A DNA stretch of 38,937 bases, taken from the IMG/VR virus record IMGVR_UViG_3300030098_002685, positions 1 through 38,937 of that record. One strand, given 5' to 3'. This stretch comes from a virus. How positions within the stretch are numbered: the stretch's first letter is position 1; the number at the start of each line of letters is the position of its first letter. The notes beneath the pieces are model-generated. The model worked only from the letters and a program-made list of their open reading frames with translations. It did no database searches and was not told the origin of the DNA. This document shows, in pieces, positions 32,040-38,801 of the stretch. A program made the translations under genes and the position numbers.

Positions 32040-32056
32040 AGTAAACATGGTATAAT
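32028..32056 (+). promoter_or_regulatory. Rightward promoter for the ERF-SSB-primase operon
   Basis: The -10 is a perfect TATAAT at 32051-32056. Seventeen bases upstream only GGAAAA is found, so the -35 is poor and coincides with the palindrome at 32024-32039. A short leader leads to AAAGGAG before ATG 32094. Confidence 0.7.
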
Positions 32057-32093
32057 ATAGTAGATTTATACATAAACAAAGGAGAAAATAATC

Positions 32094-32717
32094 ATGAATA
32101 CTAAAAAAAATACTTCACCTGCAGAAACAGGTGGAAACATATATCAGCGCCTAGCGTCTGCTATACAAGAAATACCAACAGTTGTTAAAACTAAAAACAA
32201 GGGTATGCCTTTTAAAACAGTCAGTCACGATGATGTATTGGAAGCTGTAAGAGGACCATTACTACGGAACGGTATTATTGCAATACCTTCTAAATTAGAA
32301 TTTACACAAGATGGCAATAGGTCTCAAGCTGTTATGAATATTCGTTTTCAAAATATTTATAACAAAGATGATTATCAAGTTGTTCCATCTGTAGGTCAAG
32401 GTATTGGTAATGATGACAAAGGCCCAGGTAAGGCTATGAGTTATGCATTTAAGTATGCGTTGCTGAAAACACTAGCTATTAAAACTGGTGATGATGCTGA
32501 CAATGAGCATACAGAAGATAAGTTTATCAACAAAGATGCTGATGCAGCTAAGAAACGTATCGAAATGCAAATACAATCTATAGAAACAGAGGAGGACTTA
32601 AAAGAATTTAGAGCAAATGACAAACTAAAAGAAGATTTAAAAACTGTTCATCAATCTAATCCCAAAATAGCGGATCAGCTTAGACAAGCAGTTAAAGATA
32701 TTCAATTAACCAAATAA
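32094..32717 (+). CDS. erf: ERF-family single-strand annealing protein
   Basis: 207 residues. The ERF superfamily core is clear: NIYQRLASAIQEIPTVVKTKNKGMPFKTVSHDDVLEAVRGPLLRNGI (15-61) and GQGIGNDDKGPGKAMSYAFKYALLKTLAIKTGDDAD (102-137), where the KGPGKAMSYAFKYAL motif is typical. The C-terminal third is Lys/Glu-rich helical. It anneals single strands in recombination-dependent replication, in partnership with the exonuclease at 34202-35017 and SSB directly downstream. Confidence 0.93.
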   Translation: MNTKKNTSPAETGGNIYQRLASAIQEIPTVVKTKNKGMPFKTVSHDDVLEAVRGPLLRNGIIAIPSKLEFTQDGNRSQAVMNIRFQNIYNKDDYQVVPSVGQGIGNDDKGPGKAMSYAFKYALLKTLAIKTGDDADNEHTEDKFINKDADAAKKRIEMQIQSIETEEDLKEFRANDKLKEDLKTVHQSNPKIADQLRQAVKDIQLTK

Positions 32718-32732
32718 TCAGAGGAGTATAAT

Positions 32733-33077
32733 ATGATTATAGCAAACGTAATAGGTAATCTTGGCAGAGCTGCCGAGCAAAAAAGTTTAGACAATGGTTC
32801 TGTAACTAACTTTTCTATTGCCTCTACAGACTACAATAGCAAAACCAAAAGTAAAGATACTACTTGGGTTGAGTGTAGTATGTGGGGTAAAAGAGGTGAA
32901 TCATTATCTCAATACCTTGTCAAAGGTCAAAAAGTTGCAGTAAGTGGCAAACTATCTGTAGAGTCTTATACTAAAAAAGACGGTGAGATTGGTTTCTCTA
33001 CTAAACTTAATGTTGACCAAATAGAGTTATGTGGTGGAAAATCAGATAACGCTAATGACGAAGATATACCTTGGTAG
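32733..33077 (+). CDS. ssb: Single-stranded DNA-binding protein
   Basis: 114 residues. OB-fold SSB pattern: NVIGNLGRAAEQK (4-16), VTNFSIASTDY, TTWVECSMWGKRGESLSQYLVKGQKVAVSGKLSVESYTKKDGE (43-85). The C-terminal tip DEDIPW is the acidic protein-interaction tail, ending in Trp where bacterial SSBs end in Phe. It is shorter than E. coli SSB (178) because the linker is nearly absent. AGAGGAG precedes the ATG. The stop codon region also takes part in a predicted RNA hairpin. Confidence 0.95.
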   Translation: MIIANVIGNLGRAAEQKSLDNGSVTNFSIASTDYNSKTKSKDTTWVECSMWGKRGESLSQYLVKGQKVAVSGKLSVESYTKKDGEIGFSTKLNVDQIELCGGKSDNANDEDIPW

Positions 33078-33192
33078 TTTTGGGTTTGGCTCCTTTCACC
33101 ATCTCCTACTAAGGTCGTTTGGGGTATTAGAAAGTATGGAACACACGATGATGTAGCTCTCAGTGATTCCTGGGAATCGAAGTACCCCAAAC
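33069..33192 (+). ncRNA. Structured RNA element between ssb and prim-pol
   Basis: This 135-bp gap stands out among tightly packed genes. P1: CCTTGGTAG (33069-33077, including the ssb stop) pairs with CTACTAAGG (33106-33114), with one G-U. P2: GTTTGGGGTA (33117-33126) pairs perfectly with TACCCCAAAC (33183-33192). Inside P2, GATTC (33165-33169) pairs with GAATC (33174-33178). An alternative left arm within P1 (GTTTGG, 33081-33091 region) can pair with the same CCAAAC, so two exclusive folds exist. This suggests a cis-regulatory switch for prim-pol or a small RNA. The ribosome site GAGAGGAT lies after it. Confidence 0.45.
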
Positions 33193-33212
33193 ACAAAACG
33201 AAGAGAGGATAA

Positions 33213-34073
33213 ATGTTTGGAAAACACGCACGCAATTTATATGAATTAGGTTGGAACATAATACCTGTTCATGGTAAACGACCTGTAATTCCGTATTGGT
33301 CGCAGTATTCTGATATACCGCCATCTAAATATGAAATAAAAAGATGGTCAGAAAAATATCGTGATGAAAATATAGGATTAGTTTTAGGTGGATCTAGTGG
33401 CATTATTGCTATTGATATTGACCTTGATGATGAAGATTTATCTACTGCTATTCAAAATGCAATTCACGAAACAGTAGGCACTACTCCAATAATACGTTTT
33501 GGTAGATACCCTAGAGCTGTAATGCTTTTCAAAGGATTAGATATTAAAACAAGTGTTGGACCTGTTGAGTTTCTTAGCACAGGCAGACAAGTTGTTATAT
33601 TTGGTAAACATCCGTTAACTAAAAAAGACTATTGGTATTCTGATTTTAGTCCTTTAGAGGTGGAACCTGAGTCTTTACCGTCTTTAAGTCTATGTTGCAT
33701 TGATAAAATTAAAAAAATAATACAGCCCTTATTACCTAAAAAAGAATGGAACGGACATACTAATATTGGTGATACAGATTATTTCGAAGCTTTAAAAGAC
33801 CAACGTAAAGCATTAACAGCGTACAAACGTAGGGCTAAGATTTGTGAACAGTTACAAGGTGCAGAGCCAGGTAACTTACACAATACGTTAGTTTCGTGTG
33901 TTGCTGCTTTAGCTTCTGATGGATGTTCACCACAAAGAATTAAGCAAATAGTAGAGCATAATTACAATGCACCAAAAGACGGTATGTATAGTGATGTGTG
34001 GAAAAGATTAGACAGGCTTATTGCCTCAACTGTAAAAAAGTTTGGAAAAAATTATGAAAAAAATAAGACCTAG
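33213..34073 (+). CDS. Bifunctional primase-polymerase (prim-pol N-terminal type)
   Basis: 286 residues. Residues 6-35 (ARNLYELGWNIIPVHGKRPVIPYWSQYS) and 53-73 (NIGLVLGGSSGIIAIDIDLDD) match the archaeo-eukaryotic-type prim-pol domain; Asp68 and Asp70 are the catalytic pair and GRQVVIFGKHP (124-134, His133) is the third motif. The 160-290 part is a helical primase C-terminal-like region. No helicase domain is fused. It should prime and may extend strands with the separate DnaB-like helicase. Confidence 0.9.
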   Translation: MFGKHARNLYELGWNIIPVHGKRPVIPYWSQYSDIPPSKYEIKRWSEKYRDENIGLVLGGSSGIIAIDIDLDDEDLSTAIQNAIHETVGTTPIIRFGRYPRAVMLFKGLDIKTSVGPVEFLSTGRQVVIFGKHPLTKKDYWYSDFSPLEVEPESLPSLSLCCIDKIKKIIQPLLPKKEWNGHTNIGDTDYFEALKDQRKALTAYKRRAKICEQLQGAEPGNLHNTLVSCVAALASDGCSPQRIKQIVEHNYNAPKDGMYSDVWKRLDRLIASTVKKFGKNYEKNKT

Positions 34074-34212
34074 CCAAGAAATAGCCAATGCATTAGAGGA
34101 AATGGTAACTAGTCGTTTAGAAGATTTAACTAAAAGCGAGTGGTTTCATATGTTGATTGAACAAGCTGTTATTAATCAAATGTTAAAAAGTGAGAAAAAT
34201 AATGACTTATAA
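34054..34212 (+). CDS. 52-aa small helical protein
   Basis: ATG 34054 lies inside the end of the prim-pol gene (20-base overlap) and TAA at 34210 lies 11 bases inside the exonuclease gene. The 52 residues are helical (SQEIANALEEMVTSRLEDLTKSEWFHMLIEQAVINQML). The start has only a weak GGAAAA site. The overlaps on both sides are typical of real phage genes. Unknown function. Confidence 0.6.
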   Translation: MKKIRPSQEIANALEEMVTSRLEDLTKSEWFHMLIEQAVINQMLKSEKNNDL

Positions 34213-35017
34213 AGAACACAATAAAATAGGTGGTACTGCTGCTAATGTAATTGCGCACGGTAAAGTTTACGATACAGACGTTATAGAGTTATGGCGACAG
34301 TTTACAGGTCGTTCTCCAAGGCCTGACTTATCGGATTCTTTACCTGTGCGTATTGGTCAAGCAACAGAAAGAACTAATGCAGAATGGTTAGCTAAGATGC
34401 GTGAGGTTGTTGTTGATACAGAATCAGCAACGGATCAGCTATACACACATAGCAATGGATTTATGATTGCACAAATAGACGGTCTCGTTCATGAAGATGG
34501 CGAGACAGGGCTTTTTGAAGCCAAGCATACTGGTATGCATAAGAAGATGACCGATTTGATTGATTTGTATTATCCGCAAATTCAACACTATATGTCAGTA
34601 ATGGCACTTCCTTGGGCATATCTGTCAGTCTTTTTTGGTAATTCTAAACATGAATATGAGAAGATATACTTCGATTCTATTTATACAGATGCGTTAATTA
34701 AAAAAGAAAAACGCTTTTGGGATTGTGTTGTTAATGATATAGAACCTATACCTGGTAAACCTATTAAACCTAAAAAAGAAGAGTTTAGTAAATACACAAG
34801 AAAAGTTAGTTTTGTTCAAAACAATCGCTTTACAGAACTAGAAGCACAGTACTATACATCTAAGAAAGAGCACACTATTCATGAAGATACTATTAAAGAA
34901 CTTAAAGAAATGATGCCTGATGGGTCAAAAGAAATTTATGGTAACAATTTACGTGTAACAAGAGACAGAAGGGGAGCTAAAAGAATTTGCCTAGTAACAA
35001 AGAAAAACAACTCTTAA
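34202..35017 (+). CDS. YqaJ-type (lambda exonuclease fold) recombination nuclease
   Basis: 271 residues from ATG 34202; an upstream GTG (34190) adds four residues. Motifs: IGGTAANVIAHG near 9-20, IGQATERTNAEWL near 54-66 (catalytic Glu), and IAQIDGLVHEDGETGLFEAKHTG (94-116) carrying the Asp-Gly ... Glu-x-Lys active site. YYPQIQHYMSVM gives the Gln-rich helix typical of YqaJ. With ERF and SSB it forms a Red-like exonuclease/annealase pair. Confidence 0.9.
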   Translation: MTYKEHNKIGGTAANVIAHGKVYDTDVIELWRQFTGRSPRPDLSDSLPVRIGQATERTNAEWLAKMREVVVDTESATDQLYTHSNGFMIAQIDGLVHEDGETGLFEAKHTGMHKKMTDLIDLYYPQIQHYMSVMALPWAYLSVFFGNSKHEYEKIYFDSIYTDALIKKEKRFWDCVVNDIEPIPGKPIKPKKEEFSKYTRKVSFVQNNRFTELEAQYYTSKKEHTIHEDTIKELKEMMPDGSKEIYGNNLRVTRDRRGAKRICLVTKKNNS

Positions 35018-35208
35018 CGTACTGGGCTGCATCCTGTTTAGTACGTGATCAAAATATATTTCAAGATATTACACCTTTAGATAAAGGAAGGTTAACTAGA
35101 AGCATTAGACGACTTTCACGCTCTCATTGGCAAAAACTCGCAGTATCCGCAGTAAAGCTAGGCGCAGAGTACAAAGAACGTAAATTACAGCATAAAAAGG
35201 AGCTATAA
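34987..35208 (+). CDS. Small basic protein, TTG start
   Basis: 73 residues. No ATG is available; TTG at 34987 has GGGGAG ten bases upstream and overlaps the exonuclease end by 31 bases. Basic and helical (GRLTRSIRRLSRSHWQKLAVSAVKLGAEYKERKLQHKK), likely a nucleic-acid-binding helper. Family unknown. Confidence 0.6.
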   Translation: MPSNKEKQLLTYWAASCLVRDQNIFQDITPLDKGRLTRSIRRLSRSHWQKLAVSAVKLGAEYKERKLQHKKEL

Positions 35209-35409
35209 ATGCACTACAACGCACGTTTAGGCACTAAACCAGGTAAGAACCACCAAAATGGACTAAAATGGCCTGAGGGCGCTTATATTGGCGATAAACC
35301 AGTTTTATGCAAAAAGTGTCAACATTATGGCAATTTATTAGTTTCTGATACTGGTTGGTACTGTGAAGGTTGTGAAACTAAAGTTATAAACTTAGGAGAT
35401 AAAGTATGA
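35209..35409 (+). CDS. Zinc-ribbon protein
   Basis: 66 residues. Cys34-x2-Cys37 and Cys52-x2-Cys55 form a four-cysteine zinc ribbon (LCKKCQHYG...WYCEGCE). An N-terminal basic part (GTKPGKNHQNGLKWPEG) may contact DNA. It starts right after the preceding stop and overlaps the next start by 4 bases. A possible transcription or replication cofactor. Confidence 0.7.
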   Translation: MHYNARLGTKPGKNHQNGLKWPEGAYIGDKPVLCKKCQHYGNLLVSDTGWYCEGCETKVINLGDKV

Positions 35410-35612
35410 CTAAATTAAAAGATGCAATATATGTAAGTAACGATGATGGAGATATTATTGCGGTTAGCGAAGATACACCTGAAGTTGATTTACCTTTTGC
35501 TGCGATTGCAGGGTCCTCAGATTGTTTTCATACTATGAATTTAAAAAAAGGAAATTACATTTTGTTTAAAGCGATTGATGCAATAACTATTGATGGAGAT
35601 ACAAATGACTAA
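35406..35612 (+). CDS. Small beta-rich protein, unknown
   Basis: 68 residues, ATGA overlap with the preceding gene. Sequence is acidic with alternating strands (AIYVSNDDGDIIAVSED, NYILFKAIDAITIDG). No family recognised. The stop overlaps the next start by 8 bases. Confidence 0.6.
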   Translation: MTKLKDAIYVSNDDGDIIAVSEDTPEVDLPFAAIAGSSDCFHTMNLKKGNYILFKAIDAITIDGDTND

Positions 35613-35919
35613 TAATAAGGAAGAAGAATCTAGAGATTTTATGGTAGGTTTATTAGAAAATGCTCTTAAACAAGTAACTGAAACAAAACACAAACAACAT
35701 GGCGACGCATTAGAGTCATTTACATTTGTGGCAGAAGTGTGGTCAAGCTATTTAAAGGCTACCGTAAAACCTCATGACGTACCACAAATGATGACGATTA
35801 TAAAAATAGCTCGTATGAAATTTGGTGAATACAATGTAGATGATCATATTGATGCTGTAGGCTATACAGCTCTTACAGCAAAGCTACATTCTCATGCTAA
35901 TGGTATTGATATTTTTTAA
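35605..35919 (+). CDS. DUF6378-like phage protein
   Basis: 104 residues from ATG 35605, six bases after GGAG; a longer start at 35590 is unlikely. The family pattern KHKQHGDALESFTFVAEVWSSYL, DVPQMMTIIKIARMKFG, DDHIDAVGYTALTAK (residues 29-90) is a frequent phage protein related in style to nucleotide-pool or MazG-like helical folds; function not established. Last gene of the rightward operon, 3 bases from the convergent gene. Confidence 0.75.
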   Translation: MTNNKEEESRDFMVGLLENALKQVTETKHKQHGDALESFTFVAEVWSSYLKATVKPHDVPQMMTIIKIARMKFGEYNVDDHIDAVGYTALTAKLHSHANGIDIF

Positions 35920-35922
35920 AGG

Positions 35923-36162
35923 TTAACCACCACTTTTACCAGAGAGTGCATCCCAATCTATGCCGTCTGTGCAAGGCACATCACCATAGACTTCTGATTC
36001 TGCTAAATCATAAACAGATGCTCTTTCTCCATTGCAGCAATCTTCTACAACCTTCTTACAATTCCTACATTGATAATGACCCTGCACATACTCTAAACGT
36101 GTCCATTGTCCACACCAAGGACAGTCAGTTGCAGGTTCGTTTGGTCTATCGTGTATTTCCAT
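35923..36162 (-). CDS. Zinc-ribbon protein, late operon end
   Basis: 79 residues. Cys14-Pro-Trp-Cys17 and Cys32-x2-Cys35 (TDCPWCGQW ... YQCRNCKK) form a zinc ribbon; further cysteines follow at 42, 43 and 63. Acidic C-terminus ends in SGKSGG. Last gene of the late operon after the endolysin. The other zinc ribbon (35209-35409) lies on the opposite strand nearby. Confidence 0.7.
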   Translation of the reverse strand: MEIHDRPNEPATDCPWCGQWTRLEYVQGHYQCRNCKKVVEDCCNGERASVYDLAESEVYGDVPCTDGIDWDALSGKSGG

Positions 36163-36561
36163 TTAATCAGCCTTTATTAATTCATAATGCGGTAGGTCAT
36201 GAAATGACTGGTCTTCAAATAATCTATTAGAGTTCCAATCACCACCCCAACGTAGTTGTATACCCATTTCTTCTGCTATCCCTTGTACAAATCCTGCAAA
36301 ATGATAAAACTGTTTGGTATCATCCCAATCTACAGGATAAGGTATTACGTCTGCTGCTAACGCAGGTTGTCTGTTATGTTTGGACTTGGGGTACTGCAAC
36401 TTAGACTTTCCAGAATGGAATGCTGCATCTTGTTCTTCTTTCCCTCGATAGCCCTCTATTACAGAGCAATCATACGATTGTATGACTTTATTAAATACTT
36501 TTTGCAAATCTGGATGACACTCACTCAGATTGGCTTTTGATTTAGCACCAAAACTTGGCAT
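36163..36561 (-). CDS. Endolysin, M15 L-alanyl-D-glutamate / D,D-peptidase-like
   Basis: 132 residues from ATG 36561 (the frame extends to a TTG at 36582 without support). M15 metallopeptidase pattern: SKHNRQPALAADVIPYP gives zinc ligands His62 and Asp71, and SFHDLPHYEL gives His125 with the DLPHxEL motif. The N-terminus (SFGAKSKANLSECHPDLQKVFNKVI) is the usual start of T5-like endolysins. It cleaves the peptidoglycan peptide. No signal peptide, so it needs the holin. The start overlaps a 37-aa frame as TAATG. Confidence 0.9.
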   Translation of the reverse strand: MPSFGAKSKANLSECHPDLQKVFNKVIQSYDCSVIEGYRGKEEQDAAFHSGKSKLQYPKSKHNRQPALAADVIPYPVDWDDTKQFYHFAGFVQGIAEEMGIQLRWGGDWNSNRLFEDQSFHDLPHYELIKAD

Positions 36562-36674
36562 TATCGTTTTATCTCTTTCCAAAGCTCTTTACACACAGAT
36601 ATTAAGAATCTGACCGCTGCTTTGATTTTTTCTATTATCCATTGTAGTTGCATTATCATTTTTCTTATCTCCAT
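36561..36674 (-). CDS. 37-aa amphipathic peptide coupled to the endolysin
   Basis: ATG 36674 to TAA 36563, overlapping the endolysin start as TAATG. The product (MEIRKMIMQLQWIIEKIKAA, then VRFLISVCKELWKEIKR) alternates hydrophobic and Lys/Arg/Glu residues and would be one amphipathic helix of about 35 residues. It lies in the 190-bp gap between the phosphoesterase and endolysin genes. I infer a lysis helper or regulatory peptide. Another frame here (36589-36771, GTG) looks less likely. Confidence 0.5.
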   Translation of the reverse strand: MEIRKMIMQLQWIIEKIKAAVRFLISVCKELWKEIKR

Positions 36675-36748
36675 TTGTATTGCGTTTTGTATCACTAATT
36701 TTAACTACTTTAGTAGAGTTTAGTGTGTGTCTGTAAAATAATAAATTT

Positions 36749-37699
36749 CTATAATTTAATATATTCACCACGAAATGCTACAACATTATGATCTAGCACA
36801 TATACAATTTCTGGAGGTAATAAGTTACCATCTTTTATAGTCAATATGCAAAAACCAGATCGCCAATTTCTAGGGTTATCTTCCATATAGTCTGAAAATT
36901 GTAACCCATATACGTCAGCAAGTGTACCACAATCTACACCCCAACGTGTACCGTTATAATCTGTAAATGGTGTTACCTTAGCACTGTGCAAATGTCCAGT
37001 AATAATTGTTTTACCAGACGTAACAGTATTGTTATGTGTTGCATGGATACCACCTTTATAGCGGTGTTTAACGATTATGTTATCATTTATCCATACACTC
37101 CAACCTGGCTGCCAATAAGGAAAATGGTCTTTTAAATGCACACCTTCTACTTTGGCATACTCTGGAGCTATATTGGCTAGTCTTGTTTCAAATCGTGCGT
37201 CATGATTACCTAAAGTCCAAAACAAATTACCATTGGGCATCTCTGCTTCTATTTCTGCTAACCTATCTTTACAGGCTTCTATTTCATCTATAAGTCTTGG
37301 CTTGTGTTCCCAACCAATAGAAGCATGACGACTAATAGTAGCACCATCTAAAACATCACCATTTAATATAACGGCCTTAGGTTTCATTTCATGTATAAGT
37401 TGCACAAATGCTCTATGGGCAGTACTGACATAATTAGGCCAATAATGGGCATCGCTGCCTATGAATATTGTACCATCTTTACATTTAAAATCTAACCGAC
37501 CACGAATAAGCGTTGGTTGTATAAAGTATTCTTTTGATGGTGGTGTTAGTTTTACTTGTAATCGTTTTTCAAGTGTACGTCTTTTTTTATAAATTTGACG
37601 AACATCTATGTTTAACTCAGTTGATAAAAGTTTGGGTCCTTTTTGTTCAAAAGCTACAGCAAATTCTTCATCTGATATATCTTTTAAAGTAAAAGTCAT
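36749..37699 (-). CDS. Metallophosphoesterase with N-terminal HTH-like segment
   Basis: 316 residues. Calcineurin-like motifs are all present: GSDAHYWP (Asp83, His85), NGDVLDG (Asp115), LGNHD (Asn165, His166), His212 in VKHRYKGG, and TGHLHSAK (His236, His238). Residues 5-50 resemble a Trf/HTH-like helical DNA-binding segment (FAVAFEQKGPKLLSTELNIDVRQIYKKRRTLEKRL). Phage members act on nucleic acids or nucleotides. Sits in the late operon between the HNH-like gene and the endolysin. Confidence 0.9.
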   Translation of the reverse strand: MTFTLKDISDEEFAVAFEQKGPKLLSTELNIDVRQIYKKRRTLEKRLQVKLTPPSKEYFIQPTLIRGRLDFKCKDGTIFIGSDAHYWPNYVSTAHRAFVQLIHEMKPKAVILNGDVLDGATISRHASIGWEHKPRLIDEIEACKDRLAEIEAEMPNGNLFWTLGNHDARFETRLANIAPEYAKVEGVHLKDHFPYWQPGWSVWINDNIIVKHRYKGGIHATHNNTVTSGKTIITGHLHSAKVTPFTDYNGTRWGVDCGTLADVYGLQFSDYMEDNPRNWRSGFCILTIKDGNLLPPEIVYVLDHNVVAFRGEYIKL

Positions 37700-37701
37700 A
37701 G

Positions 37702-37920
37702 TTATGTCTTTCTAGAACGATTCCTAGATTTTGACATAACACTAAGATTCTTCCTGCTGTTATTTTTAGGATTGCCATCTTTATGATGAACATCTTTACC
37801 TTTTACGTTAGTGCCGTTTTTTTTAAGTTTGTTACGAGCAGCATTACGTGAGGCACGGTTCTTTTTTTGTTTTGATGTGCTGTGGTAATTATCATACTCT
37901 GATCTATAATTACGAGCCAT
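37702..37920 (-). CDS. Mini HNH-like protein
   Basis: 72 residues. The N-terminal two-thirds are very basic (KQKKNRASRNAARNKLKKNG). Residues 40-58 (GKDVHHKDGNPKNNSRKNL) are a compact HNH motif (HHxDGNPxNNxxxNL). Proteins of this size with a 'YRSEYDNYHS' start are abundant in marine phages. Possibly a nicking endonuclease at packaging or a DNA-binding relic. A strong AGGAGG site precedes the ATG. Confidence 0.75.
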   Translation of the reverse strand: MARNYRSEYDNYHSTSKQKKNRASRNAARNKLKKNGTNVKGKDVHHKDGNPKNNSRKNLSVMSKSRNRSRKT

Positions 37921-37950
37921 AGTAGCCTCCTGTGGATAAGTTTGGCAGAA

Positions 37951-38418
37951 TTACAGGGATTTGTCAAATTCCCATAACCGTTCCCAATTATATCCTTCCA
38001 TCAGTTTTTGCAAATTACCTGTTTGAGATTCAAAATAATACATTCGCCATTTACCATCGTCATCAAAGTTAACAGTAAGAATAGACCCATCAAATGCTAC
38101 ACCAGATGATTTATTATATTCTTGTTCCCATTTGTTACCTGTAACTGGTACACACAATGCTGTAGGATCAGACTTAGGACTAATTAACAATGACCATTGA
38201 CCTCTAGTGTTTACTGTTAAAATAACTAACATATGTGTATTAGATTCTATTCCTCTTTCTGATTCTCTTTCTGCAAAACGTCTTTCTATAGAACCTACTA
38301 AAAGATCACCTGGCCCACATACAACTCTTTGAGATAACGCTGGACTAGTAAACCAACATATTAAAAATACTGCTGTAGCTGTTATAGTTAAAATAACTCG
38401 TTTAATATCTTCTTGCAT
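37951..38418 (-). CDS. Membrane-anchored periplasmic protein, lysis region
   Basis: 155 residues. Residues 9-28 (ILTITATAVFLICWFTSPALS) are a signal anchor or signal peptide, followed by a soluble beta-rich domain with Cys34 and Cys88 (VVCGPGD..., ALCVPVTG). Overlaps the holin stop by one base. Placement next to holin suggests an envelope or lysis role (spanin-like or lysis inhibitor), but it lacks the lipobox or coiled-coil of a typical spanin. Confidence 0.65.
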   Translation of the reverse strand: MQEDIKRVILTITATAVFLICWFTSPALSQRVVCGPGDLLVGSIERRFAERESERGIESNTHMLVILTVNTRGQWSLLISPKSDPTALCVPVTGNKWEQEYNKSSGVAFDGSILTVNFDDDGKWRMYYFESQTGNLQKLMEGYNWERLWEFDKSL

Positions 38419-38801
38419 TATTTTCTTCTAAAGAATTTAGTAGCTGCACGTACACCAAAACTACTAGCAACAATTACACCTAAAGAGTATTGATACCATT
38501 CAGGCATTTGTTCTAATACTGAAAAACCATTTAATACTACTAACTCCATGTTAGGAACAAAAGCTAGTATTAGAGGTATAGAAAATAAAATTACGAGCCA
38601 CTCGTCTTTCCAAGAATTTCTTGCACCACGGATAGCTTCTAAATCCCAGTCTATTTCACCAGTAGCTTGTTTCTCCATAATTTTGGCTTTAGCTTTAGCT
38701 GTAGCTACTTTAACTTCAGTATTAGCTTTGGCTTTTTCTAACCTGCCTTGTAGAAACGTACCTGCTAAATTAGCAATAGGACCTATTAATCCTCCAATCA
38801 T
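38418..38801 (-). CDS. Holin, GTA_holin_3TM-like
   Basis: 127 residues. Pattern GGLIGPIANLAGTFLQGRLEKAKANTEVKVATAKAKAKIM (2-43), then WKDEWLVILFSIPLILAFVP (64-83) and MPEWYQYSLGVIVASSFGVRAATKFFRRK (99-127) match the 3TM holin family first seen in gene-transfer-agent clusters. Hydrophobic spans at about 2-18, 67-85 and 104-120. It releases endolysin through the inner membrane. Starts directly at the stop of the secreted protein gene. Confidence 0.85.
   Translation of the reverse strand: MIGGLIGPIANLAGTFLQGRLEKAKANTEVKVATAKAKAKIMEKQATGEIDWDLEAIRGARNSWKDEWLVILFSIPLILAFVPNMELVVLNGFSVLEQMPEWYQYSLGVIVASSFGVRAATKFFRRK

Noticed and set aside
36589-36771. 60-aa GTG-started frame between phosphoesterase and endolysin
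   Set aside because: Asn/Lys-rich, no ribosome site, and overlaps the better 37-aa frame that is coupled to the endolysin by TAATG.
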